From Antennarius striatus (taxonomy: Eukaryota > Chordata > Actinopteri > Lophiiformes > Antennariidae): a stretch of 64,000 nt of DNA. The notes below the pieces were generated by a model. That model worked only from the letters and a program-made list of their open reading frames with translations. It was not told where the DNA came from and ran no database searches. This document shows, piece after piece, positions 45,292-56,816 of the stretch. Each line of letters opens with the position of its first letter. The first letter of the stretch is position 1. The DNA is taken from NCBI RefSeq assembly GCF_040054535.1, contig NC_090796.1, positions 14,225,501 to 14,289,500 of the forward strand. The letters are read 5' to 3'. The position numbers and the translations under genes are program-made.

Positions 45292-47066
45292 GTAAGCTGC
45301 TAAGTACTGGTGCTAAGTTTCATGCTTTCAGTTGTCTTGTTGGCTCTTACTGGTGTTAGATGTGATGGGTTTGTTGGTGTACAAACACAATCTGATTACA
45401 ATTTTATTTGCATATCATGAAAAATGCATGCCGTTATTTAAGTGTTGATTATTGAAATGAAAAAAATGAGCATTTTTTAATCATTTTGCTGTGGTTGTTA
45501 TGTGACACAACATCCTACATACAGTTACAATAATCTTGAAGCATTGTCAGCATCAGTTGTTTGACACTCAGAAATTATTACATAATGGGATTGAATCTGA
45601 GTCTGCCACATTCGGTTCGTCTCGCGTCTCTTTTTCTGCCACTTTTGGTTCAAACGTGGGTGAGATCAGTTTATTTTGGAAGCGTTTGATTTCTCAAACA
45701 TTCACACGTCTTGTGACGCACGCAAGAACCCAAACAAGATTGACAGCAGACCACCTGTCCGGTACCTCAGGTGTGATTGAAGGAGTCGGCGTGGGCGAAC
45801 ACGTGTGTCAGGCTGGCGTTCTGTGGAGCGGTTCCAAAAAAAACAAAAACAAAAAAAAAACCTGTGGATAATTCTTTTATGGTTTGGTTTCCTGCTTAGT
45901 CTGGCGCTGTGGTGGAGGGAGTGTGGGGGCCTGTGTGGTTTCAGGTGACCCGTATCTGTGTGGGAGGTTTGGTTGCCGGTAGCGGTGGGTCCTGCCTGCT
46001 TATCGGAAATGCCCCCCTCCCGTTACGCACACCCTCTCTCTCTATAAAAGCAGCCAATGTTTCCTCATGGCTCATAATGAGATACACCTCCAGGGCTGCT
46101 TATTTACAAGGCTCTGAAACACTTCTGTGTGTTAACAGGGCCTCCATTCACAATATCGGAGGTGATGTATTTACAGACCCGTCCACGGATCGGGATGTTG
46201 ACCTGCAGCAAAACTTGGTAATGGGGATTCATTGGCTGATGTGCATCCAACAGATAATAAATATCACATTGTGTTACAGATGACAACATCCTGTTTCATT
46301 TCCTTTACCTTTGCACCACTAAAATCAAGTTGTTGCTATGGTTCAAAAATATTGACAAAAAATGTGGACGTCAGGTTTGACTTCAATTCCTTTTAAATTG
46401 CTCGGTGTCCTTTGACCTGCAGCTACCATTGGAAGCAAAGTCAGGAAGTGGGAAACAAATGAAAAGGAAATATATTATTATTCCACTATTTTCTCCTTCC
46501 GGAGTCGAGTATGAGGTACTGATCTAGATATCTGGAGGAAATATTAGCTCTAAATGGTTGTTTCTCTTGGTGCTCTCAGGGGTGTAGATATTCTATATCT
46601 GACTGACATCCTTTCAGTTGCTAAAAAAAAACCAACAGAAGATCCCCGCTGTGATGTGTGACTCAGAACTGTTCTTATTCAAATGCACAAAGAGTCGATA
46701 GGTTGGAAGTTTTCTGCAATGGAACCAATGTGTAACACTGGGCTGTATCGTTAAAATCCAAATTCAATTAACTGGGGCAGACTTGGATGGAATAGAACAA
46801 TTTTAAAAAAAAAATGCAATTAAACTTCCCATTCCCAATTTGTATTGGCTAAACTCGGCAAATCGTCCCGTTCATGCTTTCCACCCCCACCCCCCCGAAG
46901 GAAGAGGTGGGCTGTAATAATAAGTGGAACATAGCTGAAAACCCCAGAGTTTGCATTGCTGTGATGTAGTGGCAAATAAAAAAAAAAAAGGTGGGTAAAG
47001 TGTTTCTCTTCCCGTCAGCCACGGAAATCATCCTGAGGGGAGTAAAAAAAAATATTCCTTTACTTT

Positions 47067-47088
47067 AAAAAAAAAAAAAAAAAAAAAA
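47067..47088 (+). repeat. A22 homopolymer
   Basis: Uninterrupted A run that could be the tail of an old retroposed insertion. No recognisable element body or target duplication was seen beside it. Confidence 0.8.
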
Positions 47089-47683
47089 GCATCTGTGGTG
47101 TTTTTCTCTTGAAATTTGGTTTTTGGGGTATAACGATTTGCCTCATCGTAGGCATAACAGCGTTCCAGACGGTTGTCATCGAAACGCTGGTGGCGTCCAA
47201 ACGAAGACACGTTGAAAGCGGTGGTTGATGGAAACTGGCGGCACAGCTTGTCCAGACTATTTAGCCGTGTTTGGAAAATAAATAGCACTCTTTGCTCTCC
47301 GGTGCACGTAGGGATTCCGCCTTTCATCGCAAATCCTCATCGATATGTACAAGTATAGAGCCGGATAATTGTTCAGCTGGAGCACTGAAAGACACGCCGG
47401 AGAGGAGGGCAAACAGGATGTGGCGTTTTTTTTGAACGATGAAAACAAAAAGCTTTTGGCAGGTTGAAGTGGAAACGTGTTTCTCCCTGACAGGCGCTAC
47501 AGCTTGTTGCCCGAATTCAAAAAGGTTGACCTGCGTTAACTCACGACTGGCCCGATTAACCTGTTCGCGGATCCCCGGCAGATGCGGATAGAGGAATGAT
47601 GGATTTCTGGGCCGTCAGCCAGGCGAGCCATCTTGAAGGAAATGGTTTGTGTAATTAGCGGAGAAGCTAGGCAGGAAAAAACC

Positions 47684-47711
47684 GGGGTGGGTGGGTGGGT
47701 GGGGGGGGGGG
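47684..47711 (+). repeat. (GGGT)n / poly-G tract
   Basis: GGGGT followed by three GGGT units and an eleven-plus G run: G-quadruplex-capable low-complexity DNA. Confidence 0.85.
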
Positions 47712-49061
47712 TAATTGTAGCGTATGCAGACAATGTCTTATTGTCATCGAGGGTGCCTTCTGGGCTGTTATGGGTTCTGTCGGCTGCTGCTTTGGGCTTT
47801 GGGATGGGAAAAGACACCTGGCAGCACTAGACACGCCAACCCCCCTATTGATGCATCCCATTCATCGCCCCCCCCCCCCTGCCCCCCTACCCCCTTCACC
47901 CTCGACACTGTGGAGCAGGTTGCGATGTGGTGTGTTGGATCATATTAGCTTCAAGCTGCCGCAAAGCAGTCACACAGTATCCAAACAGGCTTGTCACAAT
48001 GGCTGAGAACACGGCGGAGGGGGGGGTGGGGGGGGGCATTAAATATTCAGACGTCTACCCGACTCTCTCTCCTCCGAGAGCTCAGCATTAAGGAGCTCTT
48101 TAAAAAAAGGAAATGGCTTAGAGGATGGATTCAGATGTCTGTGGTCAATGTCCACCTCCTGTGATTTTCTTGCTGCTGGTCTCAGACTCTCACATTGGGT
48201 GTAATCTTCAAGTCCTAATGCTTAATGAAAGATAAGTGATATTTTTCCTCTACTGAAACTTTCTGGTCATTTACATCAGGATGAATGACATTCAATAAAA
48301 ATAGCTTAAACCTTACTTTAAATTTAGACTCGCATATCTATCTGTGCCAGAAGAATTAGCAGCGGATGGCAGATAAAGAAAAAAGCTGCGTTCGCCTTGA
48401 AGAGGAAGGCTTGTCACAAAGGAATTCCCCACAGTCTAAGAAACAGAAGAGATGAAAAAAAAAAAAGACCTGACATATAAATTTGTGAGGCTTTATTGCA
48501 TCACAAATTTAATCTAAATTTAGATCCTACATTTTCTGACTTGACGACACTCAGGTGGGGTGGAGGGTCCATCTTCCTCTCCCCCCCTCCTCACCCAATC
48601 CAGTTCCTCCCACACGGCCGTCTCCTCTGACCGACGTCAGACGTGTCGCGACAGGCCCCCCACCCTGAGATGTTATGGCGTGAGGAAACGCTGGGATCAA
48701 GAGGCAGCCTATCTTATCACGGCGTGTATAAAAGGGGGATTAGAGGACGCACCTGAGGTGAAGTCCGTGCTGGTTTACACGGGGGGTTAATGACTGGTTA
48801 AACAAAGGGGAAGTAGGGGCGGGGTGGGGGTCCGACAGTGTTTGCTTTCCTCAGATCAGTCAGTCACACCTCGTCTCCGTCACTTTTATCTGAGCCAGGA
48901 TCAAGTTTAGGCTTGTCCCCTTCTGCACCTCGGCCCTTTCATGTAGAAGCACCAGACGCTTTTAAATACCTGCTCAGAGGAACTCCCAGAATCGTGCTGC
49001 ATGTACTGTATAACATACAGTATATATAGATGAAGTGATTGATTTGTGTTTCTGAGAAGAA

Positions 49062-49082
49062 CAACTAGTTGACAACTAGTTG
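49062..49082. repeat. Tandem palindrome CAACTAGTTG
   Basis: The 10-bp palindrome CAACTAGTTG occurs twice, one base apart. Just upstream (about 49003-49020) ACTGTAT AAC ATACAGT forms another small inverted repeat. Confidence 0.7.
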
Positions 49083-49604
49083 GCTCAGTGTTCTTTTCTT
49101 CCATGTTTATGAATGCAGATTAGCATGAGCTCGCATCCGTCCCATGCAGTGATGGAGTAGTCTACCTTCTCAGGTGTATTCCTGAGGATGTGCAATGTTG
49201 AGGGTTTTTTTTTTCTGTTTTTGTGCCACAGACCAGTTTAATGTCAGACAGTATTTTCACAGATTTGGCCTTTAAATTGTGGCAGGTAAATAAAACAAAG
49301 CAGCACGATACACCAGCATAAAAACGTTGTTTTCTAAATATAATAATACATGTGAATTCAATATGCATCTTTATTAGCCGCATCCTCATAACATCTTTTT
49401 TTTCTTTCTTTTTTTTTTTTCTCGCTTGGGAGTTTCAGTTTAATATATTCTGTGTTAACGGATGGAGCGGCCCCTTTAAGAAGGTAGTCATGTGACCGAG
49501 GCAAGCATCTCAGCAAATGTCAAGAGTGACTCATAGACAGATGTGGAGGAGAAAATATGGTAATTTTCCAAACCCAAAGATCATTCAGAAACAGATAATC
49601 AATA

Positions 49605-49690
49605 AAACATTTATTATTATTATTATTATTAATAGTAATAATAATAATAATAATGATAATAATATAGTAATAATAATAATAATATTATCA
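49605..49690. repeat. Self-complementary (TTA)n/(TAA)n microsatellite
   Basis: A (TTA)n run at 49609-49630 switches to (TAA)n, interrupted, through about 49690. The two halves are inverted complements and form a long AT hairpin. Confidence 0.9.
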
Positions 49691-49950
49691 TGAGTGGTTA
49701 AAACCAAAGAAAACTTTTATTCAAGCAGTTTTAATGCTACTGTATGAAGCTGTCTAGACGTTACAAATGAATTAGAGTCCTTATTAATTATTGATTGTGT
49801 ACTGCGGTTCCATTAATATAGGCTGTGAAAACGACACACGTGATAGGCACGTGTATCTGTGCGTGTTCGTTTGCACGTGTGAGCTCCAGTTTCAGTGTCC
49901 CAACGCACGCTTGATGACGAACTGCATGATGGGGAAGCAAGTCAGCCCAA

Positions 49951-49972
49951 GTGTGTGTGTGTGTGTGTGTGT
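49951..49972. repeat. (GT)11 microsatellite
   Basis: Perfect dinucleotide tract. Confidence 0.92.
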
Positions 49973-50808
49973 TTTGATTACTGCACCGCCATCCCCTGCT
50001 GAGACACTTAAATGCGGTCAGACACGCGCCGACTGATGGCCATCAATATTGCATATGGAGGTAAGATCTGGCAACCTGCGTTATCATCATGGGACGATCA
50101 GTCCAACCCTGTTGGAAGCTCCCGTCTCCACAGACGGATGGATTCAATCTCTTCTCTGATGAGGAAGAGGAGTGTATAAAAAAAAAAAAAAGCTGCATTG
50201 CCAGAGGAGACCAGCGTAAGTCCATGAGTGAGCGTCCCTGTCCGATCTAATGCATGATTATTAACATTAAGCCCCAGCATGAGACAGCTTGGGTGGTTGT
50301 GGTGGGGGGGAATGAGGTCTTTATATAATGATGAGAGAATTCTCTAACAAATGAGACAATATCTCAGAGGGCTTTCGCCCAGCTGTTGGCATGATAGCAT
50401 GTGGGAGGCAAAAGGGAGAGAGAAAGCGGGGTAAGTCATTTCTTTTTTGGTGATCAGATCAGAGGGAGGGGGGAGATCTACAAAGGTTTCTGCACATCAT
50501 TTCAGCTCCGTCTGTGTTTATTACTGCTGCTTATCATGCTGTCATCAGGACTCCGTCTGTTCATCTGATATCAAACAAAATAAAATAAAAAAAAATTGAA
50601 ATTAGATTTTGGACGTCAGACAGAGGGATTTCTGGGAATCTCTTAAAGCTGGACTTGGATGGCTGATTCCATTTTTATTTTTTTATTTTTTTTGTGAGAC
50701 AGATTATTCTCTTCCTTGTCAGAACTGACTGTGGTTGCATGTTGTGTGCATCTGCACCAGAGAAAAGTGGGGAAAGGAAAACAAGAGGGAAAATGTGGGC
50801 GCGTCTGC

Positions 50809-50828
50809 GTGTGTGTGTGTGTGTGTGT
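50809..50828. repeat. (GT)n microsatellite
   Basis: Short dinucleotide tract. Confidence 0.9.
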
Positions 50829-51557
50829 TTGCACCGCCGCGTTTTCCACATGCATCACTGTAAAACCGCAGGAAATGGCGCTCTGGCGGGAACAGAGCGC
50901 CATTTCATCTTTTTGTTTAGGTGATGTCACATTCTGACTTCAATGGTAACGCTTCCCCCAATCGCTACCACCTCGTCAGTCTGGAAACCATTGCCCCGCC
51001 ACTTCCCTCCCTCACACCCCCCCCCCAGGCTGCTCCACGACCCCACGGCCCTAATCAGGCCCTGATGAGGGCGTCCCAAACCCGCCGCCCGGTGCTCCTG
51101 CTCGGTTGAGGAGCTTGTTTGAGGTGGTTAGCCTGGTGATGGAGGTGGTGGAAACTCCTCCGCCAAGCCGTGCCTTCCCGGTCCCGGCATGAAAAACTGG
51201 GGGCCCCCATTTGGGGGTGTTTTCCCCTCTGGAGACACGTCGACAAAAAAATACACGGTGGCATCGGGGACGCAGATGTAGACGAGACGGTCAGAAAAGG
51301 GGGGGAAGAATGGAGATGCATCACGACGTGTATTTTTCCATCTCCTTAATGACTGTTACATCAATTGGCTGCATCACCGCAGCGTTTGAACGTCAATTAC
51401 AGTTATGAGGTCATCACATTAGTGTAATAAATTTATTCATAGCCTGTTCTCCGCCTCGGGGGCTGGTGGGCATCTCTTCTAATAAAACGCTGACATCTGT
51501 GCGCTGAGATTGCCCACTGAGCATCATCTCCCACAAATGGGGGCCAGAGACCCCTGA

Positions 51558-51593
51558 GTGTGTGTGTCTGTGTGTGTGTGTGTGTGTGTGTGT
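51558..51593. repeat. (GT)n microsatellite, one interruption
   Basis: GT tract with a single C interruption. Confidence 0.9.
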
Positions 51594-51830
51594 TCGTCAT
51601 TGTTTCCACAAACAACACAGTCTCACGCACCATGGCTGCACGCCATCGACACACCAACAGGAGGAAGAAGTGAACACACGAGTCCCACCTGTGTTTAATG
51701 TCTTTATTCCAATCCACCAGATTGAACACCGGCCATCAATAAGTCGTTTAAAACATGCGATAGTTTCATTACATGGTGGATTTTATTTCTGCTGTGTTTC
51801 CATCTTCCTGCTGCATCCCTCCATCATATC

Positions 51831-51901
51831 TACACTGTAAAATATAAGTTATTTCAACATAAAAATATGATCCAAGGGTTAAAATTTTCCTTTATAGTGC
51901 A
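51831..51901. mobile_element. Possible short MITE with imperfect terminal inverted repeats
   Basis: TACACTGTAAAA at the left and TTTATAGTGCA at the right match as imperfect inverted ends (about 9 of 12). Ends of the CACTGTAAAA type are common in short non-autonomous fish DNA transposons. The body is only about 70 bp and no target-site duplication is clear. Confidence 0.25.
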
Positions 51902-53499
51902 AAAAAAATGTGAACAAATGTTGATTTGATAAGAATTTTTTTTTTTATTGCAGCACAGTTATAATGATCTGTTGTGTAAACTTTGGTCAATCTGTTTTAT
52001 TATTATTGTTTTTAAATTTATTTGACTAGTTTTGTCTCTAAATAAAACTGCTTTGAACTAGAACTACATCAGGAAGTTCTTTTATTTTGAAACCTGCTTC
52101 TGCTGAGGTCAAATGACTTGATTTAAATTTGAAATTCTAGGGAAATTCTTTGAAAAACTTTCGACTGACTTGCGTTCAGTTTGTCGTAGATTTAGGGACT
52201 CGGTTTCAATAAATGAAGCAACAATAATACAGGAATAAATGCATACCTGATAATTACTAGCTGACAACAAATATTAATTGTTCCATCTTACTGGAGATTT
52301 GATTTGAAACCCCTGCAGGCGGTGACATACCTGAGCCGCATTGAGCCGTTGGGCTGATTTTAATTGGGTCATATTTTCAGTTAACACCTAATATTAAAAG
52401 GGAAGGATGTAGCTTAGCATCTACAATGTAGCATATCTTCAGTTTCTCTTGAAAACAGTCAGTAAAATGTAAATGGTGTAGCTGGAACACTGTTAGCCTG
52501 TGATTTTGTGTTATCGCAACATCATTCATTTGTCATCCTGACATGGAATTAAAACATGTAGGTATATTTTCTAGCAGAACTATCTAGCTATGTGTGAATT
52601 TTTAAAGATGAAAGTCCAGCCTTCTGTTCCATTAGTTACCAGCCTGATCAAACGGCGACAGTCGTGCATATATATAGTTCACCAGACTAAATTTATTCAC
52701 TCCGGTTTTGAAGCTCGGTTCAAACGTTCATTTTTATTATTTTTTTTTTTCTATCTTCGGGGCAATGGTGTCTTCGCACTAGTTCAAAGACAAAAAAAAA
52801 GAAAAAGAATCAGATGGGGATGATGCATTGATTATGGTGCTTCTGATACGGTCTGCATCACACAGAACTGGATCACGTCGTTGTGAGAATGTGGGTGCGA
52901 CATTAAAGGAAACTGAAAATTTGAGGCGGCTCCTCAGGGTAAAGGTAGAAGTTACTGGTGTGGTGTTGCATTAAACTGGAAGATTGAGTATAGTGGAGTA
53001 TAGGAAACTATTTTTTTATTGTATCTTCAGGAAGTTTTCGAAACAAAAAGAATTTGCTTTAGAATGACGTTTTACACATTTTTATAGGCCCCAAAGTGGC
53101 ATCACTACGGTTGTATTTTTAAAGAATGAGCACATATGAATATTATATTCTTCATTTGCCCTGTTTATGTACATACATTTGGCTTCTTCTAATTTTGTCT
53201 ATAAAATTCCTGAAAATAAAGTCCTTTACTCCTGTTATTACCTTCTTCAGTGGCTTCCCGGAGCCTCACAGCGGTAACCGACGTTACCAAACATCCCAGA
53301 GGAAACCCAGTCACATGGCTCATACGTGGAAGAGCTAGTCCATTTTTAGCAGCATGCTAAAAGTTTAAAGGACTGCTTTGAGATAACACAACTGTGAAGA
53401 ATTTATACTGGGTGGGAATGATGTGAATATAAATAAAAGTTAGCTGCATCGGAAAAAAAAAAATTGCTTTAGAAACACAGCAATAGCGGCAAACAAACA

Positions 53500-53590
53500 A
53501 AATAAAATAAAATAAAATTTAATAAAATTTCTAAAATTAAAATAAAAAGAATAAAAAACAATAAAAAAAATATTTAAAAATTAAAAAACT
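53500..53590 (+). repeat. (AAAAT)n-like A-rich tract
   Basis: Degenerate AAAAT/AATAAA units over about 90 bp. They create many false AATAAA hexamers. Confidence 0.85.
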
Positions 53591-54289
53591 TTGAAAGGAC
53601 AGCGACGGGAGCAGACCAACCTCGAGGTTGCTCAAGTCTATGTCCTTTTAATAAGTGCCAATAAAAGCAAATGGCCAGACCGCTGACATAAAAGCATCCA
53701 TTCGATTGTCCTCCAGCGGGGCTAAAAAGGTGAAGGAGAGATAGAAACAGAAGCGTGGGCGGTCACTTTTTATAGGTGTCAGGAGGTGCTATTTTAACCC
53801 CGAATGAACCGTATCCCTGCCAAAAATACTAAAACGAGACGGAAATCGCCGGTGAGCAAAGATGGGATTTTTTTCACAGCTGTTAGAGTTGACAAGGGCG
53901 CAAGTGAGAAGATGTGATAGAGTGAAGAAGCAAGTATGTGAAGTGTTTTAGCCAAGGGAGGAAAAAAAAAGAAAAGGACATTAAAGAAAGTGACAAACAG
54001 AGAGAAGCTGGTAGGTGAGTCTGGAGGAGGGAGTCTGCAAAGCCTTTTTCCCCTTCCTGCTATCATATTCTGTCCATTAGTGTGAGTGGTGCTTCTCCAC
54101 ACTGTGGTTAGCTCCTCTCTTCAGGTTGACTTATCCCTCTTGAAGCATGTGAGGTGGGGGGTGTAGATGGAGTGGAAAATGGAAGTGATGGAGGCAGAGG
54201 TGGGTGGTGACTTGAAGTATTACTGACATCGGAGGGTTATCTTCCCATCGCTCCCGGTCAGGGTTTTGATACCGGCGACTTTTACACAG

Positions 54290-54620
54290 ACAGACGGAAA
54301 CATGGCAGCCAATTAATGGGCCTCTTGATAAGAGATCCGTTGATGCCGCAACAGCGCTCGGCTCTCAACCGGACATGAATGGCGTTCGATTAGCATTGGA
54401 AGTTTATCAACTCCTCACCAGGCTCCCGTTTTTTCCTTCTTATTCAGAGAATTAACTGATACCACAAGGGGCTGAGCTCCAGGCGCCTTATCAGCTGATT
54501 ACTCACTACAACCATCAAGTGTATTTCTAATGGAAAAAGGGTTGTTGTTTCTATGGCGAAATGGGAAAAACAGCTACGGGCGAACATGTGAGCTCTGTCG
54601 TCAATTATGACCCCCTTCTT
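54290..54620. promoter_or_regulatory. Candidate regulatory block downstream of hs3st3b1
   Basis: CCAATTAATGG near 54309-54319, CTTGATAAGAG, GATTAGCATT, GAATTAACTGAT, CTTATCAGCTGATTAC and TCAATTATGAC occur in about 300 bp of non-repetitive DNA. The density of homeodomain and GATA-like cores resembles conserved non-coding elements; inference only. Confidence 0.25.
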
Positions 54621-55702
54621 CTAATGCCTTACTGGTTTGCCCTCGGTTGGTGGGGTGGGACTTTCCCCTCAGTCCAGGAAACGATGCTCCAATGATGTCT
54701 CCTTGAATGGAATTATCTTCAAAGTCTTTGCTTTGGTCTTTGCTGCGAAGTAAAAAGGCATGTGCAGAAATATAGAAGCTTTAAAAGCGCTGGATATGAG
54801 ATGAGATGCTGACAGCTCACGAAAATGACATCAAAGCCGATGGCTAACATTTCAGCCGTGGTGACAAAAGCTTTATTTAGGCTACAAAAAAAAAATAAAG
54901 AGTCCAACGACTTTCAATTCAAACCACGAAACCCTACACTTACAATAAAAATAGGCCTTGTAGACTTTCAAGGTCTAAGAAAGTGAAACCGTCTTCTTGA
55001 CTTTCAAGAGAAGACATAGGAATGTCAGCTATGTCACAATCAGTATAAGATAAAATACCCCAGTTATGTTTGTGCACAAAAAAATACTTGGTTAGATTTC
55101 GGGGGAAAAACTGGAAATCTGTGACTCTTCACTCAAATCTAACTCCATCGGGTCTTGGATGGATAAATCTCTCTCAGCCTCCCAAAAAAAACAAAAAAAA
55201 AAGAAGCGTCTGAAAAGAAGCATCTGAATGACACATGAGACATTAGTTCTTGAAGAGTGCAGATAATAGCACAAGTTGTCCACCATTATAATTCCAGTGG
55301 CCCTGCTTGTTTTTACGGCCGTAAAAATTCAGGGTGTGATATTAAAAATGTCCTTGAATGCAGGCAAGGTTCGATTGAGCACAGGGCAAGAATCGCTAAT
55401 TCACGAGTCAAGAATGACGGCGTTGTGTTTCGGTGACGCGTGGGCAGTCTTGCTGTCTAGCTATACCTCTGTGTGTGTATGTTGGTGTGTTACCGGTTGC
55501 TGTGTGTGAGGCTGTATGTGTTAGATGTTCATACAAGTGTGCATGTGACTGAGAGAATGGGGCTAACCATGCAAAGGAGTGTGTCGGTAAAAGCAAGGAA
55601 GGCAAAGGAGGCGTGAGATGGATCTCGACTGCACACTTACGGATGAAAATTTCAAGATTCTAAATCTAGACAGACTTTTAGTGTCAGTCAGGATCACAGC
55701 AG

Positions 55703-55717
55703 CCCCCCCCCCCCCCC
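55703..55717 (+). repeat. C15 homopolymer
   Basis: Uninterrupted C run. Confidence 0.85.
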
Positions 55718-56217
55718 AACGCTCATGCATCATTTAAAAATGGAGGAGAAATCCCCGGGTGTTTGGACGAGGAGAGCAAGAGAGGATGGTGAGAAGAGGG
55801 ATCAAGCTAGGAGTAAATAAATAAATAGATCAATACATAGGAAAGCAAACACAGGCAGCATGGCCGCCTTTAAAGCTGGACCGCACCTTTTGTCGGGTTC
55901 GGTGTAAATCCCTCCTCCCTGGAAGAAGTCCTAGCCCGTCTGTCAGCTCAGCTTTCACACTAAAAGCTCACTTGTGGTGAGATGAAGAACCTGAGAGCGC
56001 TGGTGTCTATAAATTAGAGTGCCGTACAGTAGAACATCAGCGCGCTGCCATGACAACCACTCGCGGAGGGGTTGAAGCTTGCTAAGATTTGGTTGGGATT
56101 CAGCCTCTTTTTGAGCGTAAAGAGGAATGAAAGTGAAACCGTTCCATATTTAACAGCCTCTATACTGCCTGACTTTGCAGGCTGTGCAGCAGGAGGGTAA
56201 ATTAAGCCGTCGCTGAT

Positions 56218-56230
56218 CCCCCCCCCCCCC
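56218..56230 (+). repeat. C13 homopolymer
   Basis: Uninterrupted C run. Confidence 0.85.
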
Positions 56231-56381
56231 GAACAGCTAAATAAATATACTGAACAGCCGCTTTGCTCCCCTACTGTCCTCTGCTATGCCACACAGCCAA
56301 AAACCAGGTGAGCCGACACCACCCATCTCTCACCGCTGGTATGTCAAAGGGTGCAATGTTGACCCAGACGGAGCTGCCACT

Positions 56382-56383
<2 letters not shown>

Positions 56384-56424
<41 letters not shown>
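56384..56424. repeat. (GT)20 microsatellite
   Basis: Perfect GT tract, complementary to the CA tract 130 bp downstream. Confidence 0.95.
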
Positions 56425-56425
<1 letters not shown>

Positions 56426-56556
56426 AGGGTGAAACGCCATGAGAGAAGATGGTAAACACATTATCTGGCTTCTGGTTTCCACTATCTTCTGCTACCGTAT
56501 CTCCTACTTTCTCACCCTCCCCATTAAAAGACATTCCTACCCTACCACCCCCTTTC

Positions 56557-56566
56557 CACACACACA

Positions 56567-56640
<74 letters not shown>
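56557..56640. repeat. (CA)n microsatellite, one interruption
   Basis: 84-bp CA tract with a single G near its start. It pairs with the (GT)20 tract upstream. Confidence 0.95.
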
Positions 56641-56642
<2 letters not shown>

Positions 56643-56793
56643 TTAACAGCAGCTCCTCTTTGGTCGTTTGTGCCGCAGGGATTCTCCTGGGAAAAAAGAA
56701 ACACACATTTATCAAGCCTCTAAAAATCTAAAATCTCTTACTGTCAAGGCATCAAGGAGTTGAAGGTGTGGCCTCGAAAAAACAAAAGTCTTC

Positions 56794-56816
56794 ATGATGA
56801 TGATGATGATGATGAT
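56794..56816 (+). repeat. (GAT)n microsatellite
   Basis: About seven GAT units. Confidence 0.9.

Noticed and set aside
53500..53590. Multiple AATAAA hexamers
   Set aside because: They lie in a degenerate AAAAT repeat with no upstream gene, so they are not poly(A) signals.
56271..56723. Cys-Val / Thr-His repeat frames at the GT/CA pair
   Set aside because: They are microsatellite translation only.
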